From an uncultured Caldimonas sp. (GTDB lineage: Bacteria > Pseudomonadota > Gammaproteobacteria > Burkholderiales > Burkholderiaceae): 64,000 bases of DNA. Positions 28,024-37,332 of this stretch are shown piece by piece (position 1 is the first letter of the stretch; each line of letters starts with the position of its first letter). The stretch is taken from the NCBI RefSeq assembly GCF_946480305.1, contig NZ_CAMLJQ010000008.1, forward strand, positions 62,001-126,000, given 5' to 3'. The translations under genes and the position numbers were made by a program. The notes beneath the pieces are model-generated. The model searched no databases. It saw only the letters and a program-made list of their open reading frames with translations, and was not told where the DNA came from.

Positions 28024-30315
28024 ATGGCGATTCCCGCCGACCCGAAGGCACTTGCAGCCCAGGCGCGCAGAACTTTTCTGAACGTGCTGCTCTACGGAGC
28101 GCCGAATGCGCTGGCGGCCGTGGAAGAGGGCGCCAAGCTGCTGGCCTCCCAGTCCGCGCCTCCTGACCTGTTGCTGCGCCGCCGCGATGCCTGGACCGAC
28201 ATGCAGCGTCTGCGCGCCAAGTGGCAGCAGGCGCTGGTCGAGCGACTGCAGCGCCGTCAGACCAGCAACCTGCAAGACCCCGGCCCGAGCGGCCCTGCGG
28301 GGCTGAGCCACCGCGGTGCCGAACTGTCGCTCGTCGATGACGACACCATCGAGCACGAGATCCTCAGTTCCAGGCTGGCGTTGGCCGCCATGGATCAGGC
28401 GTCCTCCGAGTTCACCGACCTGCGTTCGCGCATGACGGTCATGGAGCGCCGCGACGAGTTGTCGTCGTCGGACGTGCTGCGCCCGCATGTGGTCGCGCGC
28501 GAGGTGCTCGAGGCCTGGCGCAGTGCCGGCCTCACGGTGGAAGCGTGGCGCGCGCTGCAGCCGGTGCTGCACGATGAAGTCGGGCATCTGGTGGTGCTTG
28601 CCTACCACGAGACCAACAAGTGGTTGATCGCTCACGGCGTGCTTCCCGAGATCGACCTGCGCCCGTTGATCCGCCGTGCACGGGACGTGGGTGTCGCCCC
28701 CGCCGGTAGCTCCGCCGCGAGCGCGCTGGCCGGTGGTGCGGCTCCTGCGAGTCACCCCCCCTCGGGTCCTGGCAGCCTGCGCCATTCGGTCGGCGAAGAA
28801 ACACGCTTGATGACGCGCGCCTCCAACCTGGTGCGTGCCTCCGAGCAGGCGCAGGCGGTGCTGGGGCGGTTGAACCGGCTGGTCGGCAAGCAGGTCCCCG
28901 ATTTCGAAGCCACCACCAGCTTTCAGGCCTCGCCCAAGCTGGTGGCTGCCATCGCTGAAGCCGAGCGCGAGGTGGTGCAGCGCTTGCGCAGCACCAGCCC
29001 TGACCAGCTCGTCATTCCGAGCGCGCCTGTTCTGCTCGACAACCTGCAGGAGCAGAAGCAGGCACTCAAGCGATCCACCGAATCGCCCATCGAGCGCGCG
29101 ACCATCGAGATCGTCGCGCTGCTGTTTCAGAGCATCTTGACCGAAGACCGTCTGCCCGCCTCGGTGCGCGTATGGTTCGCCCGCCTGCAGATGCCGGTGC
29201 TGCGGGTCGCGATCACCGAACCCGACTTCTTTGCCACCACCGACCACCCGGCGCGGCGGCTCATCGACCGCATGGGCGCCTGCGTGATGGGCTTCGATGC
29301 CTCCACCGCCGGTGCGATGGGCGATGCGCTCGAAAAGGAAATCAAGCGCGTGGTGCAGGTGGTCGAGGCGTATCCCGACACCGGGCGGCGCGTGTTCCAG
29401 ACCGTGCTCGTGGAGTTCGAGAAGTTCCTCGAGCACTACTTCACGAAGGAAAACGAGACCTCCCGCAAGGGGGTGTCGCTCGCGCAGCAGGTGGAGCAGC
29501 GCGAGATCCTCACGATCCAGTACACCATCGAGTTGCGCAAGATGCTCAACGAAGTGCCGGTACAGGATGGTGTGCGCGAGTTCCTGTTCCAGATCTGGGC
29601 CGACGTGTTGGCGATGACGGCGGTGAAGACCGGTTCGCAGAGCGATGCGACCAAGGCCATGAAGCGTGCAGCGGCCGATCTGATCTGGTCGGCGAGCGCG
29701 AAGGTGTCGCGTGAGGAGCGCGCCGAGGTGATCCGCCGCTTACCGCCGCTGCTGAAGACGCTGCGTGACGGCATGGCCATGGCGGGGGTCGCCTCCGAAA
29801 AGCAGGACGAGCACATCCAGGCGCTCAACAACTCGCTGGCCGCGGCCTTCACGGCCAAGGCGGCGGCCATTCCGTCCGACCGCCTCGACGAGCTGATGTT
29901 GAGGCTCGAAACGCTGGAAGAGCTGTTGCCCGATACCGAGGTCGAGATCGACGAATCGATGGTGCTCGACCTGTCGGGCCACGAGACTTCCGGCCTCGAA
30001 GTGGTGGCCGAAGGGGGCTCGATGCCGAGTCCGGCGATGGTGGCGTGGGCGCGTGGGATCCAGGTCGGCAGCTGGTTCAAGCTCGACTACCGCGGGCGCA
30101 ACGAGCCGGTGCAGCTCGCATGGCAGGGGTTGCGCAAGCAGCTGAGCCTGTTCTCGTCGCCGGCCGGTCGGTGCGTGCTGTTCCAGCAGCACCGGTTGGC
30201 GGCTTTCCTGCAGGCCGGCCTGATGGTGCCTGCCGAAGAAGAGGCGCTGACCGTGCGCGCCACGCGCAACGCGCTCGCCAAGCTGGACGCCGACCCCAGC
30301 CGCCTGCTGAACTGA
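28024..30315 (+). CDS. DUF1631 family protein
   Basis: The 763-residue cytoplasmic protein matches the DUF1631 family of Burkholderiales and relatives by length and C-terminal region (GSWFKLDYRGRNEPVQLAWQGLRKQ-like core, then LFSSPAGRCVLFQQ), which has a small beta-barrel, PilZ-like look. The middle is helical. No catalytic motif or signal peptide is visible, and the function is unknown. It follows secF by 42 bp but may be an independent unit. Its end faces the convergent smg gene, leaving a 188-bp GC-rich gap with nothing I can name. Confidence 0.82.
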   Translation: MAIPADPKALAAQARRTFLNVLLYGAPNALAAVEEGAKLLASQSAPPDLLLRRRDAWTDMQRLRAKWQQALVERLQRRQTSNLQDPGPSGPAGLSHRGAELSLVDDDTIEHEILSSRLALAAMDQASSEFTDLRSRMTVMERRDELSSSDVLRPHVVAREVLEAWRSAGLTVEAWRALQPVLHDEVGHLVVLAYHETNKWLIAHGVLPEIDLRPLIRRARDVGVAPAGSSAASALAGGAAPASHPPSGPGSLRHSVGEETRLMTRASNLVRASEQAQAVLGRLNRLVGKQVPDFEATTSFQASPKLVAAIAEAEREVVQRLRSTSPDQLVIPSAPVLLDNLQEQKQALKRSTESPIERATIEIVALLFQSILTEDRLPASVRVWFARLQMPVLRVAITEPDFFATTDHPARRLIDRMGACVMGFDASTAGAMGDALEKEIKRVVQVVEAYPDTGRRVFQTVLVEFEKFLEHYFTKENETSRKGVSLAQQVEQREILTIQYTIELRKMLNEVPVQDGVREFLFQIWADVLAMTAVKTGSQSDATKAMKRAAADLIWSASAKVSREERAEVIRRLPPLLKTLRDGMAMAGVASEKQDEHIQALNNSLAAAFTAKAAAIPSDRLDELMLRLETLEELLPDTEVEIDESMVLDLSGHETSGLEVVAEGGSMPSPAMVAWARGIQVGSWFKLDYRGRNEPVQLAWQGLRKQLSLFSSPAGRCVLFQQHRLAAFLQAGLMVPAEEEALTVRATRNALAKLDADPSRLLN

Positions 30316-30503
30316 GACCAGCCGCTGCGGGCCTTCGGCGGCTTGCGGCCCCGCGCCGCACCCGAGGCGCTCCGGGCCCGCTTCTTCGAGGGCGCACCCC
30401 TGGTGGATCGGCAGGGCCGATCGGCGGTAGCACTCGAGAGGGGAGCGGTGGGGCGCTTGCCGGGAGGCCCCTGCGCGCGGCGAGGGCTTCTGGGGCGAGC
30501 CTT

Positions 30504-30956
30504 TCAGTGGATCAAGCGATCGGCGGCGTCGACGAACAGTTCGTCGAGGATCAGGGCGTCTGGTTCTTCGCCGAGGCTCCAGAACACCATCAGCACGATG
30601 ATCTTCAGGTCTTCGAGCGACAGGGGCCCGCCTTCGCTCACCATCGCCCGGTCGATCACGATCTCGCGCATCGGGGCAGGCAGCACACCGGCGCTTTCGA
30701 GGAAGCTGATGAAGCCCATGCACTCCTCACCAAGCTGCTCCTGCTCGGCCTGGGTGAACACGCGCATGCTGTCGGGGCTTTGCGTGCCGGCATGCGATTG
30801 CACGGCATGCGTCAGGCCTTCCAGCCAGGTCAGCGCTTCCTGGATCTCGTCGTTCTCGAACCCTACGGCCGACAGCTTGCGCGTGAGCTGCGCATGATCG
30901 GGGCAGGCGTCTGGTCGCCAGTAGTTTTCGTACAGGTAGACGAGCACATCGAACAT
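30504..30956 (-). CDS. smg: Smg family protein (DUF494)
   Basis: The 150-residue protein begins MFDVLVYLYENYW and has LKIIVLMVFWSL near the C-terminus, both hallmarks of Smg/DUF494. The function is not established; smg is normally encoded next to dprA. I chose ATG 30956 because the family begins here; the frame to 30989 adds ten unsupported residues. It lies 87 bp after dprA in the same direction. topA, the usual next gene in this cluster, does not follow; DUF1631 lies there instead. Confidence 0.9.
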   Translation of the reverse strand: MFDVLVYLYENYWRPDACPDHAQLTRKLSAVGFENDEIQEALTWLEGLTHAVQSHAGTQSPDSMRVFTQAEQEQLGEECMGFISFLESAGVLPAPMREIVIDRAMVSEGGPLSLEDLKIIVLMVFWSLGEEPDALILDELFVDAADRLIH

Positions 30957-31043
30957 GTGTCCGACTATACCCGAGCGCGGTAACCCCACAGTGCTGAAAA
31001 CGAGAGGTGGTTTGACGGGCGGTTTTACGCGATGCTGGCCGAC

Positions 31044-32180
31044 TCAGCCGCTGGCGACGCGCTGGAAGAGCTGCCCGGGCAACCGTGCCACCAGGCCCGC
31101 CAGCTCGAGCTCCAGCAGCCGCCCGCTCAACTCGGCGGCCGGCCAGCCGGTGCGGGCCACCAATGTATCGAGCGTGGCCGGCTCATAGCCCAGGGCATCG
31201 AGGATGGGGTCTTCGTCGACGTCCGGTTCGGCATCATCCGGCGCGGCGTCGGGGAGGTGCACTTTCGTCAGCCCCGGGTGGAGTTCTTCGAGGATGTCCT
31301 GCCCGCTCTCGACCAGCTTGGCGCCTTGTTTGATCAGCGCGTGGCAACCCCGCGATTGCGGCGAATGGATCGAGCCCGGGATGGCAAAAACCTCCCGCCC
31401 CTGTTCGACGGCAAGGCGGGCCGTGATCAACGAACCCGACTTCAGCGCAGCTTCGACGACGAGCGTGCCCCTCGCCAGGCCCGCGATGATGCGGTTGCGT
31501 TTCGGGAAGTTCTCCGGCAGCGGCGGCATGCCGAGCGGGTACTCGCTCAGCAGCAGGCCTTGCTCGCTGATGCGGCGCGCGAGGTCGAGGTGTCGTCGCG
31601 GGTAGACGTTATCGAGCCCGGTTCCGACGACTGCGATCGTGCTGCCCGGGCCCTCGAGCGCGCCTTCGTGCGCGGCGCCATCGATGCCCAGCGCCAGGCC
31701 CGACACGATGGTCAGACCACCCTGGCTGAGGTGCGAGGCAAATGCACGGGCGTTGTCCAGCCCTTGACGGGTCGGGTGGCGGCTGCCGACCACGGCGATG
31801 GACGTGGCATGGAGCAGTTCCAGCCGCCCGATCGCGTACAGCACCAACGGCGGGTCGGCGGTTGCGAGTAGCAGGGAAGGGTAGGCGGGATCGCCGAGCG
31901 TGATGAACCGCCGGGAGGGGGCGCCCTCCAGCCATTGCCACGTCGCGTCGATCAACGGGTCGAGCGTTGCGGGCGGGCGAGCCAGCGATGTGGTTGCAGC
32001 GGCCGGCACCACCTCGCGCCAAGCTGCTTCCGAGCGCTGGAAGATGGCTTGCGGAGGGCCGAACGCGGCCAGCAGGCGGCGGGCCGTTGCGGGCCCGATC
32101 CCGGGTGTTTCGGCCAGCCGCAGCCACGCGGCGAGTTCGGCCCGGTCAGGCCGGGCTGCGGGCGCGAGGGCGCCGCTCAA
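31044..32180 (-). CDS. dprA: DNA-processing protein DprA
   Basis: DprA binds incoming single-stranded DNA and loads RecA during natural transformation. The 378-residue protein has an N-terminal helix-hairpin-helix (TPGIGPATARRLLA), the Rossmann-type domain with VVGSRHPTRQG, SGLALGIDGAAHEGAL, FPKRNRIIAGL and LVVEAALKSGSLITA, and a C-terminal winged-helix segment. The only start that keeps the N-terminal domain is TTG 32180, which overlaps the LysM-gene stop (TTGA). A TfoX-like protein is encoded 4 kb away at 36466-36894. Confidence 0.95.
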   Translation of the reverse strand: MSGALAPAARPDRAELAAWLRLAETPGIGPATARRLLAAFGPPQAIFQRSEAAWREVVPAAATTSLARPPATLDPLIDATWQWLEGAPSRRFITLGDPAYPSLLLATADPPLVLYAIGRLELLHATSIAVVGSRHPTRQGLDNARAFASHLSQGGLTIVSGLALGIDGAAHEGALEGPGSTIAVVGTGLDNVYPRRHLDLARRISEQGLLLSEYPLGMPPLPENFPKRNRIIAGLARGTLVVEAALKSGSLITARLAVEQGREVFAIPGSIHSPQSRGCHALIKQGAKLVESGQDILEELHPGLTKVHLPDAAPDDAEPDVDEDPILDALGYEPATLDTLVARTGWPAAELSGRLLELELAGLVARLPGQLFQRVASG

Positions 32181-33352
32181 GGCTGGGTGAAGCGGTCACC
32201 GACCTGCACTGGCTCCTGCACATTGAGGATCAGCGCATACGACATGCGGTCGAACACCCGGAACACGAACAGCAGGCCATGGCGCTCGTCAGGCAACTGG
32301 ATCGCCTGCTTGCCGCCATACGTGGTATCGGTGGCCTGCCGCCCCTGCCGCCACAGCGCGAGCACGTGGCCGCGCTCGACGCCGTCGCGCGAGCCGCGGT
32401 TCAGCGCGACGATCTGGTTCTGGCCGGCCGTCAGCGCCTCGCCGTAGATCGAGGCGATCTTGCCTTCCAGCGTGCCCTGGGGAGCGTGCGGGACGTAGCT
32501 GATGAATTCGCGCGAGGGAACCGGCGCCAGCCGGTCGCCCACGCCGACCTCGAGTCGCGTCGACTGGACCTGGAAGCTCGCGGGAATGATCTCGCCCGTC
32601 GCACTGGTGCCACCCGGGCGGGTGTACTCGGCGGTACCCAGGTAGGTGGCTTCGTAGCCGAGCACTTCCTTGGTGCCGGGGTCGAGCAGCGGCTTCGGAT
32701 TGCGGAACAGGCGCCAGTCGCGCAACTCGCCCAGCTCGCCACGGACGTACGCGGTTTCGCCGCGAGACAGCAGTACCCGGCCTTCCTGGGTGGCCACCAC
32801 GCGCGGAGCCTGCTCCAGCTCGTTGCTGTTGAAGATCACCGCCTCGTTGAGGAAGGGCTCGATGAGGTGCAGCGGGATCGACGCAATGGCGGCTCTGTCG
32901 AGCGATTCGCTGCGCACGCGCGGAGACACCTTGATCGTGCCGCCCGGGGCGCCGACGGGCTGGCCGACGCGCAGGCGGGCGCGGCCATCTTTCGTTTCGA
33001 GGTACAGCACCTGGCCCGGGTAGATCAGGTGCGGATTGCGGATCTGCTCGAGGTTCATGCCCCACAGCTCGGGCCAGCGCCACGGGCGAAGCAGGAACAT
33101 CGAGGAAATGTCCCACAGCGTGTCGCCGCGCTTGACGGTGTAGGAGTCAGGTGCGTTGGGAGACAGCTCGGACAGCGGCACACCGGCCTGCGCGACTTGT
33201 TGTGCGGTGGCGCGCTGCTGCTCAGTGATCGGATAATTGACGGCCGACGCTGCGGTGCCGAGTGCGATCAGGGCTGCTCCGACGAGGGCTTGCGAGCCGA
33301 TGGAAGCCAGGGTTGCCTTGGGACGGGCTCGCCACAACGCGGTTCTTGTCAT
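32177..33352 (-). CDS. LysM domain protein, exported
   Basis: The 391-residue protein has an N-terminal signal (about residues 15-37, ending near TAASA) and one LysM domain (YTVKRGDTLWDISSMFL to NPHLIYPGQVLYL) that should bind peptidoglycan. The remaining 280 residues match proteins found beside dprA in Burkholderiales but have no named domain. ATG 33352 has GGAG upstream; ATG 33397 would place the signal too far in. It overlaps the dprA start and is divergent from def, with a 241-bp shared promoter region in which I identify no motif. Confidence 0.87.
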   Translation of the reverse strand: MTRTALWRARPKATLASIGSQALVGAALIALGTAASAVNYPITEQQRATAQQVAQAGVPLSELSPNAPDSYTVKRGDTLWDISSMFLLRPWRWPELWGMNLEQIRNPHLIYPGQVLYLETKDGRARLRVGQPVGAPGGTIKVSPRVRSESLDRAAIASIPLHLIEPFLNEAVIFNSNELEQAPRVVATQEGRVLLSRGETAYVRGELGELRDWRLFRNPKPLLDPGTKEVLGYEATYLGTAEYTRPGGTSATGEIIPASFQVQSTRLEVGVGDRLAPVPSREFISYVPHAPQGTLEGKIASIYGEALTAGQNQIVALNRGSRDGVERGHVLALWRQGRQATDTTYGGKQAIQLPDERHGLLFVFRVFDRMSYALILNVQEPVQVGDRFTQP

Positions 33353-33593
33353 GCAGGGTCTCCGCTCGCCGGACATGGCCTGGAAACTCGCGGCCATGGC
33401 GCCATATGGTTAATGAGTTATCGGCTCGCCGGGCAGCAGCAGTTCGGCGAGAATCCTCACATAGTTTCACAGATTCTGCCCATAAACCCTTGATGCCGCA
33501 ACGAATTTTGCTGGAGGTTACCGCGGCAGCGGCATTGCGTCACGCTTCCCGCGTTGTCGCGCCTCCACACCGGCAGACGGGCTCCGCTTGCAC

Positions 33594-34106
33594 ATGGCCA
33601 AACTGAACATCCTCCGCTATCCCGATCCCCGCCTGCACACCGTCGCCAAGCCGGTCGTAAAGGTGGACGGGCGCATCCAGCAACTCGTCGACGACATGCT
33701 GGAAACCATGTACGAGGCCAATGGCGTCGGCCTGGCAGCGACGCAGGTCGACGTGCACGAGCGGGTGATCGTGATCGACACCTCGGACGAGCGCGACGAC
33801 GCGCGCGTGCTGATCAACCCCGAACTGGTGGCGCGCAGCGACGAGATGATCCTCTGGGAAGAGGGCTGCCTGTCCGTGCCCACCTTCTATGACAAGGTGG
33901 ATCGGCATGCGCGGGTGACGGTGAAGGCACTGGACCGCGAGGGCCGCGAATACAGCTTCGATGCCGACGGCCTGCTCGCCGTGTGCGTGCAGCACGAGAT
34001 GGACCACCTGATGGGCAAGGTGTTCGTCGAATACCTGTCACCGCTGAAGCGCAACCGCATCAAGACCAAGTTGCTCAAGCGCACGCGCGACGAAGAGCGC
34101 GGCTGA
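33594..34106 (+). CDS. def: Peptide deformylase
   Basis: Def removes the formyl group from new proteins. All three motifs are present: [15 protein letters not shown] with metal ligand C92, and QHEMDHL with H134, E135 and H138. The 170-residue length is standard. I chose ATG 33594 ([14 protein letters not shown]); the TTG 33588 start would add two residues. fmt, whose product adds the formyl group, follows by 6 bp. Confidence 0.97.
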   Translation: MAKLNILRYPDPRLHTVAKPVVKVDGRIQQLVDDMLETMYEANGVGLAATQVDVHERVIVIDTSDERDDARVLINPELVARSDEMILWEEGCLSVPTFYDKVDRHARVTVKALDREGREYSFDADGLLAVCVQHEMDHLMGKVFVEYLSPLKRNRIKTKLLKRTRDEERG

Positions 34107-34112
34107 ACGCCG

Positions 34113-35072
34113 ATGAAGGTCGTATTTGCCGGTACGCCGGAGTTTGCGCACGCGGCCTTGGCGCAGTTGCATGCGGCCGGCTTCCGGATTCCGCTGGTGC
34201 TGACCCAGCCGGACCGTCCGGCTGGGCGTGGCATGAAGCTGCAGTCCAGTCCGGTCAAGCAGTTTGCGCTCGCTCACGGCATCGACGTGGCGCAACCTCG
34301 CAGCCTGCGGCTCGACGGCAAGTATCCCGACGACGCACAAGCCGCACGGTCGGCGCTGCAAGCGGCTGCACCGGACGTGATGGTGGTGGCTGCCTACGGC
34401 CTGATCCTGCCGCAATGGGTGCTCGACCTGCCCCGGCTCGGCTGCCTCAACATCCACGCCTCGCTGCTGCCGCGCTGGCGCGGGGCGGCGCCCATCCACC
34501 GTGCGATCGAGGCGGGCGATGCGCAGACCGGTATCACGATCATGCAGATGGACGCCGGACTCGACACGGGCGACATGCTCCTTGTCGAGAGCATGCCCAT
34601 TGCCGCGCGGGACACCACGGCGAGCCTGCACGACCGCCTTGCGGGGCTGGGTGGGCGACTGATCGTCGAAGCACTGGAGATGGCGGCTTGTGGCGGGCTC
34701 ACCCGCACCCCTCAACCGGTGGACGGCGTGACCTACGCCCACAAGATCGAAAAGGCCGAGGCCGAGATCGACTGGTCGCAACCGGCGGCCGTCATCGAGC
34801 GCCGCATCCGGGCTTTCGATCCGTTCCCCGGCGCCAGCACTCACCTCGCGGGCACGGCCTTGAAGTGCTGGTCGGGCGAGCTGTGCGACGGCGCCGGTGC
34901 GCCGGGCACCGTCCTCGAGGTGTCCGACGCCGGCCTTCGGGTGGCCTGCGGCGAAGGTGCGTTGCGTCTCACCCAGTTGCAAAAGCCAGGCGGGCGCCGC
35001 CTGGCAGCCCGGGATTTCCTCCAGGGCCATACGGTGATGCCGGGTATGGTTTTTGATTGCCGGGCGGCTTGA
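34113..35072 (+). CDS. fmt: Methionyl-tRNA formyltransferase
   Basis: Fmt transfers the formyl group from 10-formyl-THF to initiator Met-tRNA. The 319-residue protein has the N-terminal catalytic domain ([56 protein letters not shown]) and the C-terminal tRNA-binding beta-barrel. It is co-transcribed with def. Confidence 0.97.
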   Translation: MKVVFAGTPEFAHAALAQLHAAGFRIPLVLTQPDRPAGRGMKLQSSPVKQFALAHGIDVAQPRSLRLDGKYPDDAQAARSALQAAAPDVMVVAAYGLILPQWVLDLPRLGCLNIHASLLPRWRGAAPIHRAIEAGDAQTGITIMQMDAGLDTGDMLLVESMPIAARDTTASLHDRLAGLGGRLIVEALEMAACGGLTRTPQPVDGVTYAHKIEKAEAEIDWSQPAAVIERRIRAFDPFPGASTHLAGTALKCWSGELCDGAGAPGTVLEVSDAGLRVACGEGALRLTQLQKPGGRRLAARDFLQGHTVMPGMVFDCRAA

Positions 35073-35132
35073 ATTACAAACGCGAGGCCGCACCTGCGCG
35101 GCGTTGTCGGCTACTGTAGTGAGGCTCGCACG

Positions 35133-35990
35133 ATGTTCAACCTGCTGAAGACCGCCGTCCTGATGGCGGCCATCACCGGCCTGTTCATGGCCATCGGTTC
35201 CCTGCTGGGGGGCCAGCAGGGCATGATGCTGGCGCTGATCCTGGCGCTCGGCATGAACTTCTTCAGCTACTGGTTCAGCGACAAGCTGGTGCTGAAGATG
35301 TACAACGCGCGCGAGGTCGACGAAACCACCGCGCCGCAGTTCTACCGCATGGTGCGCGAGCTGGCGCAGCGCGCCGACCTGCCGATGCCGCGCGTCTACA
35401 TCATCGACGAGAACGCGCCCAACGCGTTTGCCACCGGCCGCAACCCGCAGAACGCCGCGGTGGCCGCTACCACCGGCATCATGCGCGTGCTCACCGACCG
35501 CGAGCTGCGCGGCGTGATGGCGCACGAACTGGCGCACGTCAGGCACCGCGACATCCTGATCAGCACCATCAGCGCCACGATGGCCGGCGCCATCTCGATG
35601 CTGGCGAACTTCGCGATGTTCTTTGGTGGCCGCGACAGCGAAGGCCGGCCGGTCAACCCGATCGTCAGCATCCTCGTGATGCTGCTCGCCCCGCTGGCGG
35701 CCAGCCTGATCCAGATGGCGATCAGCCGGGCGCGCGAGTTCGAGGCCGATCGCGGCGGTGCCGAGATCTCCGGCGACCCGCAGGCGCTGGCCTCGGCGCT
35801 GGAGAAGATCCACCGCTACGCCCGCGGCATCCCGTTGGAAGCGGCCGAGCGCCACCCGGAAACCGCCCAGATGATGATCATGAACCCGTTGTCGGGCGGC
35901 GGGCTGCGCGGCCTGTTCAGCACGCACCCCAGCACCGAGGAGCGGGTGGCCCGGCTGATGGCGATGGCGCAAGGTGCGGCTTATCGCTGA
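35133..35990 (+). CDS. htpX: Protease HtpX
   Basis: HtpX is a membrane zinc protease that degrades misfolded membrane proteins. The 285-residue protein has two N-terminal helices (residues 5-25 and 30-48), the zinc motif HELAH (H131, E132, H135) and the third-ligand region [11 protein letters not shown], plus two more helices between them. It follows fmt by 60 bp. It resembles E. coli HtpX in length, unlike the 642-residue M48 enzyme at 14898-16826. Confidence 0.96.
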   Translation: MFNLLKTAVLMAAITGLFMAIGSLLGGQQGMMLALILALGMNFFSYWFSDKLVLKMYNAREVDETTAPQFYRMVRELAQRADLPMPRVYIIDENAPNAFATGRNPQNAAVAATTGIMRVLTDRELRGVMAHELAHVRHRDILISTISATMAGAISMLANFAMFFGGRDSEGRPVNPIVSILVMLLAPLAASLIQMAISRAREFEADRGGAEISGDPQALASALEKIHRYARGIPLEAAERHPETAQMMIMNPLSGGGLRGLFSTHPSTEERVARLMAMAQGAAYR

Positions 35991-36005
35991 ACGACGCGAT
36001 GCCCG

Positions 36006-36031
36006 AACGCCCGGCCCCGCCGGGCGTTTTC
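36006..36031 (+). terminator. Rho-independent terminator after htpX
   Basis: AACGCCCGGC and GCCGGGCGTT form a stem around CCC, followed by TTTTC. It lies 15 bp past the htpX stop. Confidence 0.8.
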
Positions 36032-36098
36032 GTTTGTGACGGCGCCTCAAGTCCGGCGGCCAACTGCCGATGACCATGCACAGCCTGTCCTTTGTGCC

Positions 36099-36446
36099 AT
36101 GCGACATACCCTCCACCTCGCCGCTGTTCTCGCTTTCGTCTCCGCGCTCGCGGGGTGTGATGCGCTGGGCATCGAGTCTGCCGAGTCGATGGCTGCGCGC
36201 AAGGATGCCGAAGGCCGCGCGCTCGGCGGCGCCTGCCGCCATGCCGGCCGGGCGATCGAGGACTGCTACACGCTGAACCCGCGCGCCGACAAGGCCGCGA
36301 TCTTCGCCGGCTGGCGCGAGATGAACGACTACATGCGCGAGAACAAGATCGAGGAAGTGGCACCCCAGCTGGCCCGCGCCCGGCCGACCCGCGGCGCCAC
36401 GACGTCGGACGCCGAGGCCCCCGCCGAAGGCGGCAAGACCCCATAG
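36099..36446 (+). CDS. Small predicted lipoprotein of unknown function
   Basis: The 115-residue product has a lipoprotein signal (LAAVLAFVSALAGC, lipobox LAGC), so the mature protein should be membrane-anchored through a lipidated cysteine. The mature part is charged and helical, with two cysteines (GGACRHAGRAIEDCYTL) that may form a disulfide, and segment FAGWREMNDYMRENKIEEV. I do not recognise a family. ATG 36099 is chosen because it leaves a normal signal peptide. It starts after the htpX terminator and precedes the TfoX-like gene by 19 bp. Confidence 0.75.
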   Translation: MRHTLHLAAVLAFVSALAGCDALGIESAESMAARKDAEGRALGGACRHAGRAIEDCYTLNPRADKAAIFAGWREMNDYMRENKIEEVAPQLARARPTRGATTSDAEAPAEGGKTP

Positions 36447-36465
36447 GGCCTCTACACTCGGCTGC

Positions 36466-36894
36466 ATGGCCGCCGCACCCGCTTCTTCCGGACACGAGTA
36501 CGCCCAGCACTGCCTGGAGCTGTTGCAACCCCTCGGCACGTGCAGTGCACGCCGGATGTTCGGCGGCTGGGGCATCTATCTCGACGGGCTGATGTTCGCG
36601 CTGATCGCCTTCGAGCGGCTGTACCTCAAGGTGGACGGCACGACCGAAGCGCGCTGGGCTGCCGCCGGGGGGCAGCCTTTCGTGTACGACGGCAAGGGGC
36701 GCTCGGTCAAGATGAACTACTACACCCCGCCGGACGAGGCGCTGGAGTCTCCTGAATTGATGCGGCCCTGGGCTCGCCTCGCCCTCGAGGCGGCGCTGCG
36801 GGCTCGCGCCGAGAAGGACGCCAAGCCCGCAGCGAAGAAGGTGCTCAGGAGCAAGCCCGGGGCGCCGGCGCCGCGGACGGCCGCGAAGCGCTGA
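36466..36894 (+). CDS. TfoX/Sxy N-terminal domain protein
   Basis: The 142-residue protein has a TfoX N-terminal domain (CSARRMFGGWGIYLDGLMFALI, LYLKVD, FVYDGKGRSVKMNYYTPPDEALES) followed by a basic, alanine-rich tail. Full TfoX/Sxy also has a C-terminal domain, absent here. Some TfoX proteins regulate competence; short forms like this are uncharacterised. dprA is nearby, but a link to transformation is inference. Its 3' end overlaps the convergent DUF2917 gene by 50 bp. Confidence 0.85.
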   Translation: MAAAPASSGHEYAQHCLELLQPLGTCSARRMFGGWGIYLDGLMFALIAFERLYLKVDGTTEARWAAAGGQPFVYDGKGRSVKMNYYTPPDEALESPELMRPWARLALEAALRARAEKDAKPAAKKVLRSKPGAPAPRTAAKR

Positions 36895-37228
36895 CCGCGC
36901 GCACCAGCCTGGTCAGGCCCTGGAGCAGGCCCAGCGCCGTGACTGCTTGCGGCGCGGGCGCCAGCTCGAAGCGGGCGGCGGGCCAGCCTTCGAGCACCAC
37001 CTCCTGCCCGGCGCACAGCGTCAACTGCTCGCCGCAGCGCAGGAACACGTCCTGCGGCGCATGCCCGGTCGTACCGGACGCCGTGAGCCACAGTCGCCCG
37101 CCGGTCACCCGCAGCACGCTGGTGCCGCGCGGCCGCAGGGTCAGCGCCTCACCGGCGGCGAGGGCGCGGGCCGCGCCGGCCGATTGTTGCGACGAAGACA
37201 TGACTGAAGAAGTTGCGGCGCGTTCCAT
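36845..37228 (-). CDS. DUF2917 domain protein
   Basis: The 127-residue protein has the DUF2917 core (ALTLRPRGTSVLRVTGGRLWLTASGT, DVFLRCGEQLTLCAGQEVVLEGW), a small beta-rich, possibly cupin-like domain of unknown function. I chose ATG 37228 because AAAGGA lies seven bases upstream; the longer frame to 37291 lacks support. It is divergent from a LysR regulator 104 bp away, a frequent pairing in Burkholderiales, so that regulator probably controls it. The tail overlaps the TfoX-like gene. Confidence 0.83.
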   Translation of the reverse strand: MERAATSSVMSSSQQSAGAARALAAGEALTLRPRGTSVLRVTGGRLWLTASGTTGHAPQDVFLRCGEQLTLCAGQEVVLEGWPAARFELAPAPQAVTALGLLQGLTRLVRAVSASRPSAAPAPRACS

Positions 37229-37332
37229 GATGTGGTCCTTTCTGCTGTGCGGTGAGTTGTTGGAGTGAATCCTAGGGTTCTCCCGCGGCATGGTCCAATG
37301 AGACGTTTGCGGCAGATTGATGAGGGAACGGA

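Noticed and set aside
26944..29436. 830-codon reverse frame opposite secF and the DUF1631 gene
   Set aside because: It is a high-GC shadow of well-supported genes; its translation is rich in His, Arg and Gln with no domain.
30316..30503. Hidden small gene between the DUF1631 gene and smg
   Set aside because: Open frames here have no ribosome site or motif, and the gap is only 188 bp.
34038..36575. 845-codon reverse frame opposite fmt and htpX
   Set aside because: fmt and htpX are certain, and this frame has no recognisable family.
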